DNA of 64,000 bases, from positions 62,001 to 126,000 of the forward strand of contig NZ_JAGINQ010000002.1 in the NCBI RefSeq assembly GCF_017876165.1. The letters run 5' to 3'. This DNA is from Azospirillum soli. GTDB lineage: Bacteria; Pseudomonadota; Alphaproteobacteria; Azospirillales; Azospirillaceae. The position numbers were made by a program, and so were the translations under genes. Every line of letters starts with the position of its first letter. Positions within the stretch are counted from its first letter, which is position 1. Below the pieces are notes generated by a model that saw only the letters and a program-made list of their open reading frames with translations, was not told the origin of the DNA and searched no databases. Positions 51,056 through 62,310 of this stretch are shown in pieces.

Positions 51056-51570
51056 AGGTCCCGATCCTGAAAGGCGTGCTCCTCGCCCTTGCCCTGGCCC
51101 TCACCCCGGTCGCCGCGCACGCGGTCCAGCCGGACGAGGTTCTGCCCGACCCGGCCATGGAGACCCGCGCGCGCGAGATCAGCAAGGATCTGCGCTGCCT
51201 CGTCTGCCAGAACCAGTCCATCGACGATTCGAACGCCCCGCTGGCCCGCGACCTGCGCGTCCTCGTGCGCGAGCGGCTGAAGGCCGGCGACAGCAACGAA
51301 CAGGTGCTGGGCTTCGTCACCGACCGCTACGGCGACTACGTGCTGCTGCGCCCGCCCTTCAAGGCGACGACGCTGTTCCTGTGGATCGGCCCCTTCATCA
51401 TCCTGGCCATCGGCGCGGTGGTCACCGCCCTTTACCTGCGCGGCCGCAAGGGCACTGACGGCATTGCCGTCGGGGCCGGCGGCGCCGACACCGCCCCCCT
51501 GACCGAGGACGAGCGCCGGCGTCTCGACGCCCTTCTCAATCAAAACAAGTTGGGCAAGGAAGACGCCTGA
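51052..51570 (+). CDS. ccmH: Cytochrome c maturation protein CcmH
   Basis: CcmH presents the apocytochrome to CcmF. The 172-residue protein has a signal peptide (VLLALALALTPVAAHAV), the redox motif LRCLVCQNQSIDDSNAPLARDLR, and a C-terminal membrane helix (LFLWIGPFIILAIGAVVTALYLRG). GTG 51052 overlaps ccmG. Its stop overlaps the ccmI ATG. Confidence 0.94.
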   Translation: MKVPILKGVLLALALALTPVAAHAVQPDEVLPDPAMETRAREISKDLRCLVCQNQSIDDSNAPLARDLRVLVRERLKAGDSNEQVLGFVTDRYGDYVLLRPPFKATTLFLWIGPFIILAIGAVVTALYLRGRKGTDGIAVGAGGADTAPLTEDERRRLDALLNQNKLGKEDA

Positions 51571-52955
51571 TGCTGTTCTGGATCGTCGCCGCCGCCATGA
51601 CGGCGGGCGTGGTGCTGCTGATCGTGCCGCCGCTGCTGAAGCCGCGCACGCAGGCCGACTCCCGCTCCGCCTACGACCTGGAGGTCTACCGCGACCAGCT
51701 GAGCGAGTTGGAACGCGAGCAGGCGCGCGGCCTCATCAGCGAGGCGCAGGCCGCCGCCGCCAAGGCGGAGATCGGTCGTCGCATGCTCGCCGTGGCGGAC
51801 GAAAAGGCCGCTCCGGCCGCCGCCACCCCGCGCAGCGCCAAGGTTCTGGCGGCGTTGCTCGCCGTCGCCCTGCCGCTGGGCGCGCTGGCCATCTACGGCA
51901 AGACCGGACGCCCGGACGCCCCGGCCCAGCCGCTCGCCTCCCGCAATCTGGAGCAGGAACGCGGTGCCCCGCCGCAGAACGTCCTCGCGGCCATGGACAA
52001 GCTGCGCGCCCAGCTTGAGCAGAACCCGGCGGATCCGCAGGGCTGGGCCATCCTCGGCCAGGCCTACGCCAAGATGGGCCGCTATACGGAGGCCACCGAC
52101 GCGCTGCGCAAGGCCGTCGGCCTGTCCAAAGGCGACGTGGACATCCTGGGCAGCTACGCCGAGGTGCTGACCAGCGCCAACGGCGGCACCGTGCCGGAGG
52201 AAGCCCGCATCGCCTTCGACGGCATCCTGGAGAAGGACCCGAAGGAGCCACGCGCGCGCTTCTACGCCGCGCTGGCTCGTTTCCAGGCCGGCGATCTCAA
52301 GGACGCGCTGGAGCGCTGGCGCGGTCTGATGGCCGAATCCCCGTCCGACGCGCCGTGGGTGCCGGTCGTGCTGGCGCAGATCCAGCAGACCGCCAAGGCT
52401 CTCAACCTCGACCCGGCCGCCGTCACGCCGCAGCCGCTGCCCCCGGAACAGCCGCCGGTCGCCGAGAGTCAGGCGCCCAACGGCGGCCCCCCGCCGGCCC
52501 AGGAAAAGATGATCCGGGGCATGGTGGACTCTCTGGCCGCCCGCTTGGAGACCAACCCGGCCGACGTGGACGGCTGGCTGAAGCTCGCCCGCTCCTACTC
52601 CGTCCTCGGCGAGCGGCAGAAGGCGGTGGAGGCCACGCTCAAGGCCAAGGCCCAGGCGCCGAACCGCCCCGACGTGCTGGTCGCCTACGCCACGGCCCTG
52701 CTGTCGGCCGAGGCCCGATCCGACAAGCCCTCCTCCACCATGCCCACCGAGGCGGTGGACGCGCTCCGCCAGGCGCTGACGGCCGAGCCGGACAACCGCG
52801 ACGCGCTGTGGCTGCTCGGCCTCAACGCCGCCGACGCCGGCCAGACTGCCGAAGCGTCGGACCTTTGGGGCCGCCTGCTCGCCCAGTTCCAGCCCAGCGA
52901 CCCCGAATACGCCCTGATCCGCGCCCGCCTGGATGCCCTGAAGGCTGGAGGCTGA
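51570..52955 (+). CDS. ccmI: Cytochrome c maturation protein CcmI
   Basis: A 461-residue membrane protein with an N-terminal helix (LFWIVAAAMTAGVVLLIVPPLL), a second helix near residue 95, and TPR repeats (DPQGWAILGQAYAKMGRYTEATDALRKAV and so on) that bind apocytochrome c C-terminal tails. It is the last gene of the ccm operon and is slightly longer than the E. coli CcmH C-terminal half. A GC-rich hairpin follows. Confidence 0.93.
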   Translation: MLFWIVAAAMTAGVVLLIVPPLLKPRTQADSRSAYDLEVYRDQLSELEREQARGLISEAQAAAAKAEIGRRMLAVADEKAAPAAATPRSAKVLAALLAVALPLGALAIYGKTGRPDAPAQPLASRNLEQERGAPPQNVLAAMDKLRAQLEQNPADPQGWAILGQAYAKMGRYTEATDALRKAVGLSKGDVDILGSYAEVLTSANGGTVPEEARIAFDGILEKDPKEPRARFYAALARFQAGDLKDALERWRGLMAESPSDAPWVPVVLAQIQQTAKALNLDPAAVTPQPLPPEQPPVAESQAPNGGPPPAQEKMIRGMVDSLAARLETNPADVDGWLKLARSYSVLGERQKAVEATLKAKAQAPNRPDVLVAYATALLSAEARSDKPSSTMPTEAVDALRQALTAEPDNRDALWLLGLNAADAGQTAEASDLWGRLLAQFQPSDPEYALIRARLDALKAGG

Positions 52956-52965
52956 GGTTGATGCC

Positions 52966-53003
52966 GGGGCGGGGTTGACGGAAGGTTCCGACAGCCCCGC
53001 CCC
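52966..53003 (+). terminator. GC-rich hairpin after ccmI
   Basis: GGGGCGGGG (52966-52974) pairs with CCCCGCCCC (52995-53003), followed by TTCCACCCCC. The T-run is poor, so termination may need Rho. Confidence 0.5.
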
Positions 53004-53208
53004 TTCCACCCCCTTAATTGTCACAGCATCGCCGCTGAAAAGCCCGAACCCGGCAGACCATCTAAGAGGCTCGCACGACGATCAGCCGCCTCCAACGTCC
53101 CGCAGGAAGACGGGATAGGCCATATGTAGGCGAACGAAAGGCTGAGTCCGTCGGATTGCCCTCCGCGCTAGGATAGCGCGCAATCCATTCAGCCGGTCCA
53201 CACCCTTA

Positions 53209-54885
53209 ATGCCCTATGACGCCGCCTCCAGCGCCGCACCGTCCGCGACGGCACGTTCTCCGCTCCATCGCCCCCGGCTGGAAGCGGCCATCGGCTGGCT
53301 GGCTGCGGCGGGCTTGGTGTTCCTTCTGACGGCGGTGGCGGTCCTGGCCGTGGAATCGCGGCAGCGCTTCATCAGCGAGGCGTCGGAGCGCGCGGAGTCC
53401 GCCGCCCACATTCTGGCCGAGCACGCCGCCCGCCTGTTCGACGCCGCCGACCTGCTGGTCGAACACGCCGCCCACTGGACGCAGGAGTTGAGCTGGGACG
53501 AGATCGAATCGTCGCGCTCCATCTGGGAAAGCCTGCGCCATGAGGAGGAGCGCCTGCCCTTCCTCGACGCCGTCTGGCTGAACGACGCGACCGGCCGGCT
53601 GCGCCTGTCCACGATGGCCTTCCCGGTGCCCCAGTCCGACGCCGCCGACCGGGATTTTTTCCGCGCCCATCTCTCGGCCCCCGACCGGCCCTACATCAGC
53701 GAGGTGATCGTCGGCCGCGTGACGCGGAAACCGACCTTCCTGGTCAGCCGCCGCCTGAGCGACCGGGACGGCGGCTTTCTCGGCATCGCGTCGGTGACCG
53801 TGGACCCGGCCTATTTCGCGGAGTTCTACCGCCGGCTGGACTTGCCCTACGACCCGACGATCCTGATGTTCCGCACCCCGGACTTCAGCGTGCTGGTGCG
53901 CCATCCCGAACCGAACCCGCAGGCCCCCCCGCCGGTGCGGGAACTCGGGCAGCGCGCGGTGCAGGCCAACCCGGTCAGCGGCATCATGATGGGCGAGGAC
54001 GCCATTTTCGCCCACCGCCGTGTCGAGCCCTGGCCCATCCACGTCGCCGTCCGCACCGAACTGGCCCCAGTGTTGGCCGCGTGGCGATGGCAGCTCGCCC
54101 CCTACGCCGCCCTGGCCGCCGCCGCCGCCGCCGCGCTGCTGGCCCTGTCCGCCTTCGGCTTCCGGCAGGCGCGGACCGCCCGCCTCGTCCAGAACGCCTT
54201 GGAGGAGCGCGTGCGCCAGCGCACCGCCTCGCTGGAAGCCGCCCTCGACCAGCGCAACGAGGCGCTGGCGCAGAAGGACCTGCTGATGCGGGAGGTCAAC
54301 CACCGCATCAAGAACAGCCTTCAGGTGGTCTCCAGCCTGCTGGCCCTGCAAAGCCAGAGCATTGAGAATCCGGAACTGCGCGCCCAGCTGACCGAGGCCG
54401 GGCGCCGCGTCCGCGCCGTCAGCGACATTCACCAGCTCCTCTACAAGGTGGAGGACGTGCAGGTGATCCCCTTCCACGACTATCTGACGGCGCTCTGCCG
54501 CGACGTGGAGCGCTCGGCCCTGGCGGAGAGCGGCGACTGGCGGCTGGAACTGGCGGTGGAACCGGTGGAGGTGCCGACCGATCAGGCCGTCCCGCTCGGC
54601 CTGATCGCCAACGAATTGCTGATGAACGCGGTCAAGCACGCCTATCCGGGCGATGGGCCGAAGCCGCTTTCCGTGGGTCTTGTCCGCGTCGGCGACACCG
54701 TGCGCCTGACTGTGGAGGACCGGGGCGTCGGCCTGCCCGAGGGCTTCGACTGGCGCCGCGGTGCCAGCCTGGGCATGCGTCTGGTCCACGCGCTGTCCAG
54801 CCAGCTCGGCGCCACGCTGACCGTGGAACCGCGCCAGCCGGGCACCCGCTTCTCGGTGCAGGTGCCGTTGAACGTTTCCGCCTGA
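53209..54885 (+). CDS. Cache-domain sensor histidine kinase, HisKA_2 type
   Basis: A 558-residue orphan kinase. An N-terminal helix (LAAAGLVFLLTAVAVLAVESR) leads to a double-Cache periplasmic sensor (AADRDFFRAHLSAPDRPYISE), a second helix near residue 300 and a HisKA_2 region (REVNHRIKNSLQVVSSLLALQS, phosphoacceptor His365) with an HWE-like ATPase (LIANELLMNAVKHAYPGDGP, DRGVGLPEGF, LGMRLVHALSSQLG). The NHRIKNSLQ motif marks the LuxR/PAS-linked family that feeds phosphate to stand-alone receivers (general stress or chemosensory). No receiver gene is near. ATG 53209 has no clear Shine-Dalgarno. Confidence 0.88.
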   Translation: MPYDAASSAAPSATARSPLHRPRLEAAIGWLAAAGLVFLLTAVAVLAVESRQRFISEASERAESAAHILAEHAARLFDAADLLVEHAAHWTQELSWDEIESSRSIWESLRHEEERLPFLDAVWLNDATGRLRLSTMAFPVPQSDAADRDFFRAHLSAPDRPYISEVIVGRVTRKPTFLVSRRLSDRDGGFLGIASVTVDPAYFAEFYRRLDLPYDPTILMFRTPDFSVLVRHPEPNPQAPPPVRELGQRAVQANPVSGIMMGEDAIFAHRRVEPWPIHVAVRTELAPVLAAWRWQLAPYAALAAAAAAALLALSAFGFRQARTARLVQNALEERVRQRTASLEAALDQRNEALAQKDLLMREVNHRIKNSLQVVSSLLALQSQSIENPELRAQLTEAGRRVRAVSDIHQLLYKVEDVQVIPFHDYLTALCRDVERSALAESGDWRLELAVEPVEVPTDQAVPLGLIANELLMNAVKHAYPGDGPKPLSVGLVRVGDTVRLTVEDRGVGLPEGFDWRRGASLGMRLVHALSSQLGATLTVEPRQPGTRFSVQVPLNVSA

Positions 54886-54909
54886 GCCCGCACCGTCAAA
54901 CCGCTGCCG

Positions 54910-55314
54910 TCAGGCCGCCTCGGCCTTCTTCCGCTCCGCCTCCAGCGTGGCGCGGGCGCGCTCCAGATGTTCCGGCTTCATGTTCATGCGCACGGCCTGG
55001 ATGGCGGCGGCCAGCACCGCCGCGTCGTCGGTGAAGCCGGCCAGGATCAGCCAATCCGGCACAACGTCCACCGGCATGATGAAATAAGCCAGCGCCGCCA
55101 GCAGCATCGCCTTGGCCTTCATCGGCGTCGCCGGATCGGTGGCGCAGTAGAAGGCGGCCAGCGCCTGATCCAGGAACGGCACGCGGTGCAGGTTGGCGCG
55201 CAGCTTGTCCCAGAAGCGGCGGCGCACGTAGGTCTCGTCCCGCTCGACCCGGATCGGATCGATGACGGTCAGGTCGGTGCTTCCGGCGGTGCCCGCGTCG
55301 GTGGCGGTCTGCAT
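54910..55314 (-). CDS. YkvA family protein (DUF1232)
   Basis: A 134-residue protein with the DUF1232 core KAMLLAALAYFIMPVDVVPDWLILAGFTDDAAVLAAAI, a helical hairpin that may bind the membrane, and a Lys/Ala/Glu-rich C-terminus. The function is unknown. The Met start at 55314 (MQTATDAGTAGS) is plausible. It is convergent with the sensor kinase at its left (25-bp gap). Confidence 0.88.
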   Translation of the reverse strand: MQTATDAGTAGSTDLTVIDPIRVERDETYVRRRFWDKLRANLHRVPFLDQALAAFYCATDPATPMKAKAMLLAALAYFIMPVDVVPDWLILAGFTDDAAVLAAAIQAVRMNMKPEHLERARATLEAERKKAEAA

Positions 55315-55450
55315 GGGATCTCCCTAGCCTGCTAAATCTCTGGCCCAAACGCCGCATCATTCCGGCTGCGGCAATCTGTTACAAAGGTGCTATCGCTCGA
55401 CCAACAGCGCAACAGCGCCAACAATCCCAAAATGCAGGAGGAGCACCGCC

Positions 55451-55852
55451 ATGGCGATGAAGAAGGGCTACAAGGATCTGCTGGCCGAGGCCAACGCCCG
55501 CATTCAGGCGATCACCCCCGGCGAGGCGCAGGCCCTGCACGGCAACCCCGACGTGGTGTTCGTGGACATCCGCGACCCGCGCGAGATCACCCGCGACGGC
55601 AAGATCCCCGGTGCCTTCCCGGCGACGCGCGGCATGCTGGAATTCTGGGTGGACCCCGACAGCCCCTATCACAAGCCGGTCTTCGCGTCCGGCAAGCGCT
55701 TCGTCTTCTACTGCGCCAGCGGCTGGCGCTCGGCGCTCGCCACCGACACGGTGCAGGGCATGGGGCTGGAACCCGTCTGCCATCTGGAAGGCGGCTTCAA
55801 GGCCTGGAAGGACGCCGGCCTGCCGGTGGAAGCCGTCGAAAAGAAGGACTAA
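55451..55852 (+). CDS. Rhodanese-like domain protein
   Basis: A 133-residue single rhodanese domain, with the catalytic loop YCASGWRSALATD (Cys then WR) and the upstream VFVDIRDPREITRDGKIPGA. Rhodaneses transfer sulfane sulfur; the small size suggests a GlpE-like or stress protein role. AGGAGG at 55436 precedes ATG 55451. It is followed, 5 bp after its stop, by a VOC protein gene. Confidence 0.9.
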   Translation: MAMKKGYKDLLAEANARIQAITPGEAQALHGNPDVVFVDIRDPREITRDGKIPGAFPATRGMLEFWVDPDSPYHKPVFASGKRFVFYCASGWRSALATDTVQGMGLEPVCHLEGGFKAWKDAGLPVEAVEKKD

Positions 55853-55857
55853 CCGTC

Positions 55858-56307
55858 ATGGAGCAACGCCCCATGGAACAAAGGCTGAGCCTAATCACCT
55901 TAGGCGTCGCCAGCCTCCCTCGCAGCCGCCACTTCTATGAGGACGGTCTGGGCTGGACGCCGTCCTCCGCCAGCCAGGACAGCATCGTTTTCTTCCAGCT
56001 CGGCGGCATTGGCCTTGCGCTGTACGGCCGGGAGGCGCTGGCCGAGGACGCTCATCTGGCAGAATCCGGCCCGACCTCCGGCTTCGGCGGCATCACGCTC
56101 GCCCACAACGTCCGCACCCGTGAGGAGGTGGACGCGGTGCTGGCTCTCGCCGAACGGGCCGGCGGACGCATTTTGAAGCCGGCGCAGGATGTGTTCTGGG
56201 GCGGCTACAGCGGCTACTTCGCCGATCCTGACGGCCACCCGTGGGAGGTCGCCTGGAACCCCTTCGCCCCGCTGGCCGAGGACGGGAGCCTGCAACTGCC
56301 GCCCTGA
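55858..56307 (+). CDS. VOC family (glyoxalase/bleomycin-resistance-like) protein
   Basis: A 149-residue VOC protein with ITLGVASLPRSRHFYEDGLGW, VFFQLGGIGLALYGREAL and SGYFADPDGHPWEVAWNPF. The metal-binding Glu is present in PWEVAW, but substrate is unknown. Two ATGs (55858 and 55873) are possible. It forms a pair with the rhodanese gene. Confidence 0.9.
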   Translation: MEQRPMEQRLSLITLGVASLPRSRHFYEDGLGWTPSSASQDSIVFFQLGGIGLALYGREALAEDAHLAESGPTSGFGGITLAHNVRTREEVDAVLALAERAGGRILKPAQDVFWGGYSGYFADPDGHPWEVAWNPFAPLAEDGSLQLPP

Positions 56308-56328
56308 AGCGAATCCCGAAAACGAAAC

Positions 56329-56348
56329 GAGGGGGCCTAAGCCCCCTC
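56329..56348 (-). terminator. Terminator of argG (minus strand)
   Basis: Stem GAGGGGGC/GCCCCCTC around loop CTAA; on the minus strand it is followed by CGTTTCGTTTTC. It also lies after the VOC gene on the plus strand, where the T-run is missing. Confidence 0.8.
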
Positions 56349-56371
56349 GCGTCACACTCAAACAGTCACGC

Positions 56372-57619
56372 TCACTTCACGTTGGCCTTCGCCATCGAGC
56401 CGAGCCGCAGCCGCAGCGCGTTCAGCTTGATGAAGCCTTCCGCGTCCTTCTGGTTGTAGACGCTGTCTTCCTCGAAGGTCACGTAGTCCAGGCGGTAGAG
56501 CGAGTTCGGCGACTTGCGGCCGACCACGCTGACGTTGCCCTTGAACAGCTTCAGGCGAACCACGCCGTTCACCGTCTCCTGCGTCTGGTCGATCAGCGCC
56601 TGGAGCGCCAGACGCTCCGGGCTCCACCAGTAGCCGCAGTAGATCAGCTCCGCGTAGCGCGGCATGATCTCGTCCTTCAGGTGGCCGGCGCCGCGGTCGA
56701 GCGTGATGCTCTCCATGGCGCGGTGGGCCACCAGCAGGATGGTGCCGCCCGGCGTCTCGTACACGCCGCGCGACTTCATGCCGACGTAGCGGTTCTCGAC
56801 GAGGTCGAGGCGGCCGATGCCGTTCTCGCCGCCCAGGCGGTTCAGCTCGGTCAGCAGGTCCTTCGGCGACAGGGCCTTGCCGTCGATGGCCACCGCGTCA
56901 CCGCGCTTGAACTCGATCTCGACGTAGGTCGGGGTGTCCGGCGCCTTCTCCGGGGCGACGGAGCGGGTGAACATGTCCTCGTCCGGCTCGACCCACGGGT
57001 CCTCCAGCGCCTTGCCCTCGTAGGAGATGTGCAGGAGGTTGGCGTCGGTGGAGTACGGCGCCTCGCCGCGCTTGTCCTTGGCGATCGGAATCTGGTGCTT
57101 CTCGGCGTAGTCGAGCAGCGTGGTGCGGCTGTTCAGGTTCCACTCGCGCCACGGCGCGATGATCTTGATGTCCGGGCGGAGCGCGTAATAGCCCAGCTCG
57201 AACCGCACCTGGTCGTTACCCTTGCCGGTGGCGCCGTGGGCGACCGCGTCGGCGCCGACCATGTTGGCGATCTCGATCTGGCGCTTGGCGATCAGCGGCC
57301 GGGCGATCGAGGTGCCGAGCAGGTAGGTGCCCTCGTACAGCGTGTTGGCGCGGAACATCGGGAACACGAAGTCACGGACGAACTCCTCGCGGAGGTCGTC
57401 GATGAAGATGTTCTCCGGCTTGATGCCCAGGAGTTCGGCCTTCTTGCGCGCCGGCTCCAGCTCCTCGCCCTGGCCGAGGTCAGCGGTGAAGGTCACCACC
57501 TCGCATTGATAGGTCTCCTGCAGCCACTTCAGAATGACCGAGGTGTCGAGGCCGCCCGAATAGGCGAGCACCACTTTCTTGATCTGTTTGCCGGAGGCAC
57601 CGCTCATGGGAACGCTCAT
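56372..57619 (-). CDS. argG: Argininosuccinate synthase
   Basis: ArgG condenses citrulline and aspartate with ATP to argininosuccinate in arginine synthesis. The 415-residue protein has the PP-loop [37 protein letters not shown] and the [12 protein letters not shown] region. ATG 57619 (MSVPMSGAS) and ATG 57607 are both possible and no strong Shine-Dalgarno separates them. It is followed by a terminator and preceded (50 bp) by two small membrane protein genes in the same direction. Confidence 0.96.
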   Translation of the reverse strand: MSVPMSGASGKQIKKVVLAYSGGLDTSVILKWLQETYQCEVVTFTADLGQGEELEPARKKAELLGIKPENIFIDDLREEFVRDFVFPMFRANTLYEGTYLLGTSIARPLIAKRQIEIANMVGADAVAHGATGKGNDQVRFELGYYALRPDIKIIAPWREWNLNSRTTLLDYAEKHQIPIAKDKRGEAPYSTDANLLHISYEGKALEDPWVEPDEDMFTRSVAPEKAPDTPTYVEIEFKRGDAVAIDGKALSPKDLLTELNRLGGENGIGRLDLVENRYVGMKSRGVYETPGGTILLVAHRAMESITLDRGAGHLKDEIMPRYAELIYCGYWWSPERLALQALIDQTQETVNGVVRLKLFKGNVSVVGRKSPNSLYRLDYVTFEEDSVYNQKDAEGFIKLNALRLRLGSMAKANVK

Positions 57620-57669
57620 GCGGAAGGGAAAAGGACGGTGCGGGACAGTAGCCCCCGCCGCCGCGATTA

Positions 57670-57954
57670 TCAATTGCCGGAATTGTCGGCCGCCTGCACC
57701 GGCTCCGCATTCCCGGAGCGGTCGACAAAGGGCCAGCGGACGTAGGCGTAGACCCACAGCGCCAGGATGTCGGCCCCGTTGATCAGCAGGATCAGCGCCC
57801 ACAACGGGCTGCGTCCGCCCTTGGCCAGCACCCAGCCGCCGAAGACCATCTTCGCCAGCAGCAGGATCGCCATGATCAGGTTGGTCGTCCAGGCGTCCAG
57901 CGACAGGATGGCCTGCCACGGCTCCCAATAGACGGCGTTCAGAAGCTCGATCAT
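57670..57954 (-). CDS. Small membrane protein of unknown function
   Basis: A 94-residue protein with two probable membrane helices ([20 protein letters not shown] and [20 protein letters not shown]). I do not know the family. ATG 57954 ([10 protein letters not shown]) overlaps the stop of the preceding small membrane protein gene. The two may form a pair and precede argG. Confidence 0.7.
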   Translation of the reverse strand: MIELLNAVYWEPWQAILSLDAWTTNLIMAILLLAKMVFGGWVLAKGGRSPLWALILLINGADILALWVYAYVRWPFVDRSGNAEPVQAADNSGN

Positions 57955-58181
57955 GCGGTCCTCCGGGCCTTGCGCTGCGGAGCCGCGCGGTCCGGGCGGG
58001 CGGGCCAGCGGCGCAGCGTCAGCAGCCCCAGCACGCCCACGTAGCCGACCACCGGCACGAAGATCACGAACGCCCACCAGGGCGCGAAGCCGGCGCGGCG
58101 GAAGATGCGCATCAGCGGCCACACCGCCAACACGTTGAACAGAAACAGAATCAAGCCGGGTTCGACGGCGAAAGCAGGCAC
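57951..58181 (-). CDS. Small membrane protein, DUF805-like
   Basis: A 76-residue protein with two hydrophobic helices ([19 protein letters not shown] and [20 protein letters not shown]) and a basic C-terminal tail. The helix pair with [20 protein letters not shown] is DUF805-like in pattern. GTG 58181 is chosen because GGAG lies nine bases upstream; an open frame to 58268 has no Shine-Dalgarno. It overlaps the next gene by 4 bp. Confidence 0.65.
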   Translation of the reverse strand: MPAFAVEPGLILFLFNVLAVWPLMRIFRRAGFAPWWAFVIFVPVVGYVGVLGLLTLRRWPARPDRAAPQRKARRTA

Positions 58182-58328
58182 GGGGTCAATCTCCAGACGG
58201 GCTCCGTTCGGCCGCGCGAAGATGAGCGCGGCGGCGGCCCGTTGTCGAGGCAAAACCGCAAGGGGCAAAACCGCAAGGGGACAAAATCACGGCGCCGCAT
58301 CCCCGATTGGTGCGGCGCGGCATCATAA

Positions 58329-60980
<2,652 letters not shown>

Positions 60981-61070
60981 CAGCACTCTGCCACGCCCGA
61001 GGAGCGTCGGATCGCGCTACGCTGGCCCTTGGGGCTCGGAAACACGAAGCAACAAAGATCAGAAGAGACG

Positions 61071-61931
61071 TCAGACCGGGTGGCCCAGCAGGTCGTGGAT
61101 GGCTTCGGCCAGCAGGCGGACGGGCTTGGCCGCCACGCCGGGGGCGCGGTGCAGGGCGATGTCGATGTCCGGCAGGTCGGGGAAGCCTTCCGCCCGGCCG
61201 ATGCGGCGCAAGGCGGGCGGCACGGTGCAGGCCTCCATCGCCGTCACACCGAGACCTCCCAGGATCGCGCCGTGCACGGCGACGACGCTCTTGCTGATGA
61301 AGGCGGCACGCCAGTCACGTCCCATTCCTTCCAACGCCGCAACGGCGAGGTCGCGCACCACGCAGCCCTTGGGGAAGAGGGCCAATGGCAGCGGGTTTTC
61401 CCGCTCGATGGCGCCGTGCGGGGGCGCCACCCAGGCGACGGGTTCGCGCCGCACCAGTTCGCCGCTTTTGGTGTCGGGGTGGCGTGTGACCAGAGCGAGG
61501 TCGTAGCGGCCCTTGTCGATTTCGGCCACGAGGTCGGGGCTGTTGTCACAGATCACCTCCACCGGCACCTCGGGGTAGGAGGCGGCGAAGCGCGCCAGAA
61601 CGTCAGGCAGCAGCATGGTGGCATAGTCGTCCGGCGTGCCAATGCGCACCGTGGTCGCCAGGACCGGCCGCTGCATCAGGGACATGACCTCGTCGTTGAG
61701 CGTCAGCATGCGCCGGGCGTAGGTCAGCAACACCTCACCGTCACGGGTCAGGCGGACGCCCTTGGTGTCGCGCTCGAACACGCGCTTGCCGACGACCTCC
61801 TCCAACCGGCGCACCTGCTGGCTGACCGCCGCCTGGGTGCGGAACAGCACCTCGCCCGCGCGCGTGAAGCTGCGCGCGTCGGCGACGGCGACGAAGGCGC
61901 GCAACAGGTCGGTGTCGAGGTTGGCCGGCAT
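61071..61931 (-). CDS. LysR-family regulator
   Basis: A 286-residue LysR regulator: winged helix DLLRAFVAVADARSFTRAGEVLFRTQAAVSQQVRRLEEVVG and effector domain with VRIGTPDDYATMLLPDVLARFAASYPEVPVEV. It belongs to the LrhA/HdfR-like set by its N-terminus, although ligand is unknown. A perfect ATCATCAC/GTGATGAT box lies 90 bp upstream and the divergent gene encodes a 62-residue micro-protein. ATG 61931 is used. Confidence 0.92.
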   Translation of the reverse strand: MPANLDTDLLRAFVAVADARSFTRAGEVLFRTQAAVSQQVRRLEEVVGKRVFERDTKGVRLTRDGEVLLTYARRMLTLNDEVMSLMQRPVLATTVRIGTPDDYATMLLPDVLARFAASYPEVPVEVICDNSPDLVAEIDKGRYDLALVTRHPDTKSGELVRREPVAWVAPPHGAIERENPLPLALFPKGCVVRDLAVAALEGMGRDWRAAFISKSVVAVHGAILGGLGVTAMEACTVPPALRRIGRAEGFPDLPDIDIALHRAPGVAAKPVRLLAEAIHDLLGHPV

Positions 61932-62019
61932 GGGGGCATTCTATCCAAGGTGTCGGGCCGAGTAGCGGGTGCCGTTCAACGCGGGGCTGGTCGTCGCAGC
62001 CAGTCGTCGCGGGCAAACC

Positions 62020-62040
62020 ATCATCACGATTTGTGATGAT
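62020..62040. promoter_or_regulatory. LysR-type operator
   Basis: ATCATCAC (62020-62027) and GTGATGAT (62033-62040) form a perfect 8-bp inverted repeat with a 5-bp spacer GATTT; T62024-N11-A62036 matches the LysR T-N11-A rule. It is placed between the LysR gene and the divergent small gene. Confidence 0.75.
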
Positions 62041-62115
62041 CCTCATAAAGCCTATTCGTTTCCAAGATTTTTCGCGCGGGCGCAGGGTGCCCTCCACGAA
62101 ACGGAGGGTCGTGTT

Positions 62116-62304
62116 ATGGGTGTGTTGGGCGCGATGACGCGTGTGGTTCTGGAGGCGGGGCGGACGAACCGGAGGGTGCCGGAGCCTGCCCCGGCGCCGG
62201 TCGAGGAAAAGGCTTGGCGGTTCCGGCTGGCCTACATGCCGGCCTTGCCAATGGTGATGGGGTTGCTGATCGTGGTGGGCGCGGTGGGTGGCCTTGGGGG
62301 GTGA
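62116..62304 (+). CDS. 62-residue membrane micro-protein
   Basis: A short protein with a basic N-terminal half (MGVLGAMTRVVLEAGRTNRRVPEPAPAPVEE) and a C-terminal hydrophobic helix (LPMVMGLLIVVGAVGG). GGAGG at 62103 gives a good Shine-Dalgarno for ATG 62116. I do not know its family. It is divergent from a LysR gene and shares the operator with it. It is convergent with the SlyB-like gene (6-bp gap). Confidence 0.65.
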   Translation: MGVLGAMTRVVLEAGRTNRRVPEPAPAPVEEKAWRFRLAYMPALPMVMGLLIVVGAVGGLGG

Positions 62305-62310
62305 CCCACC

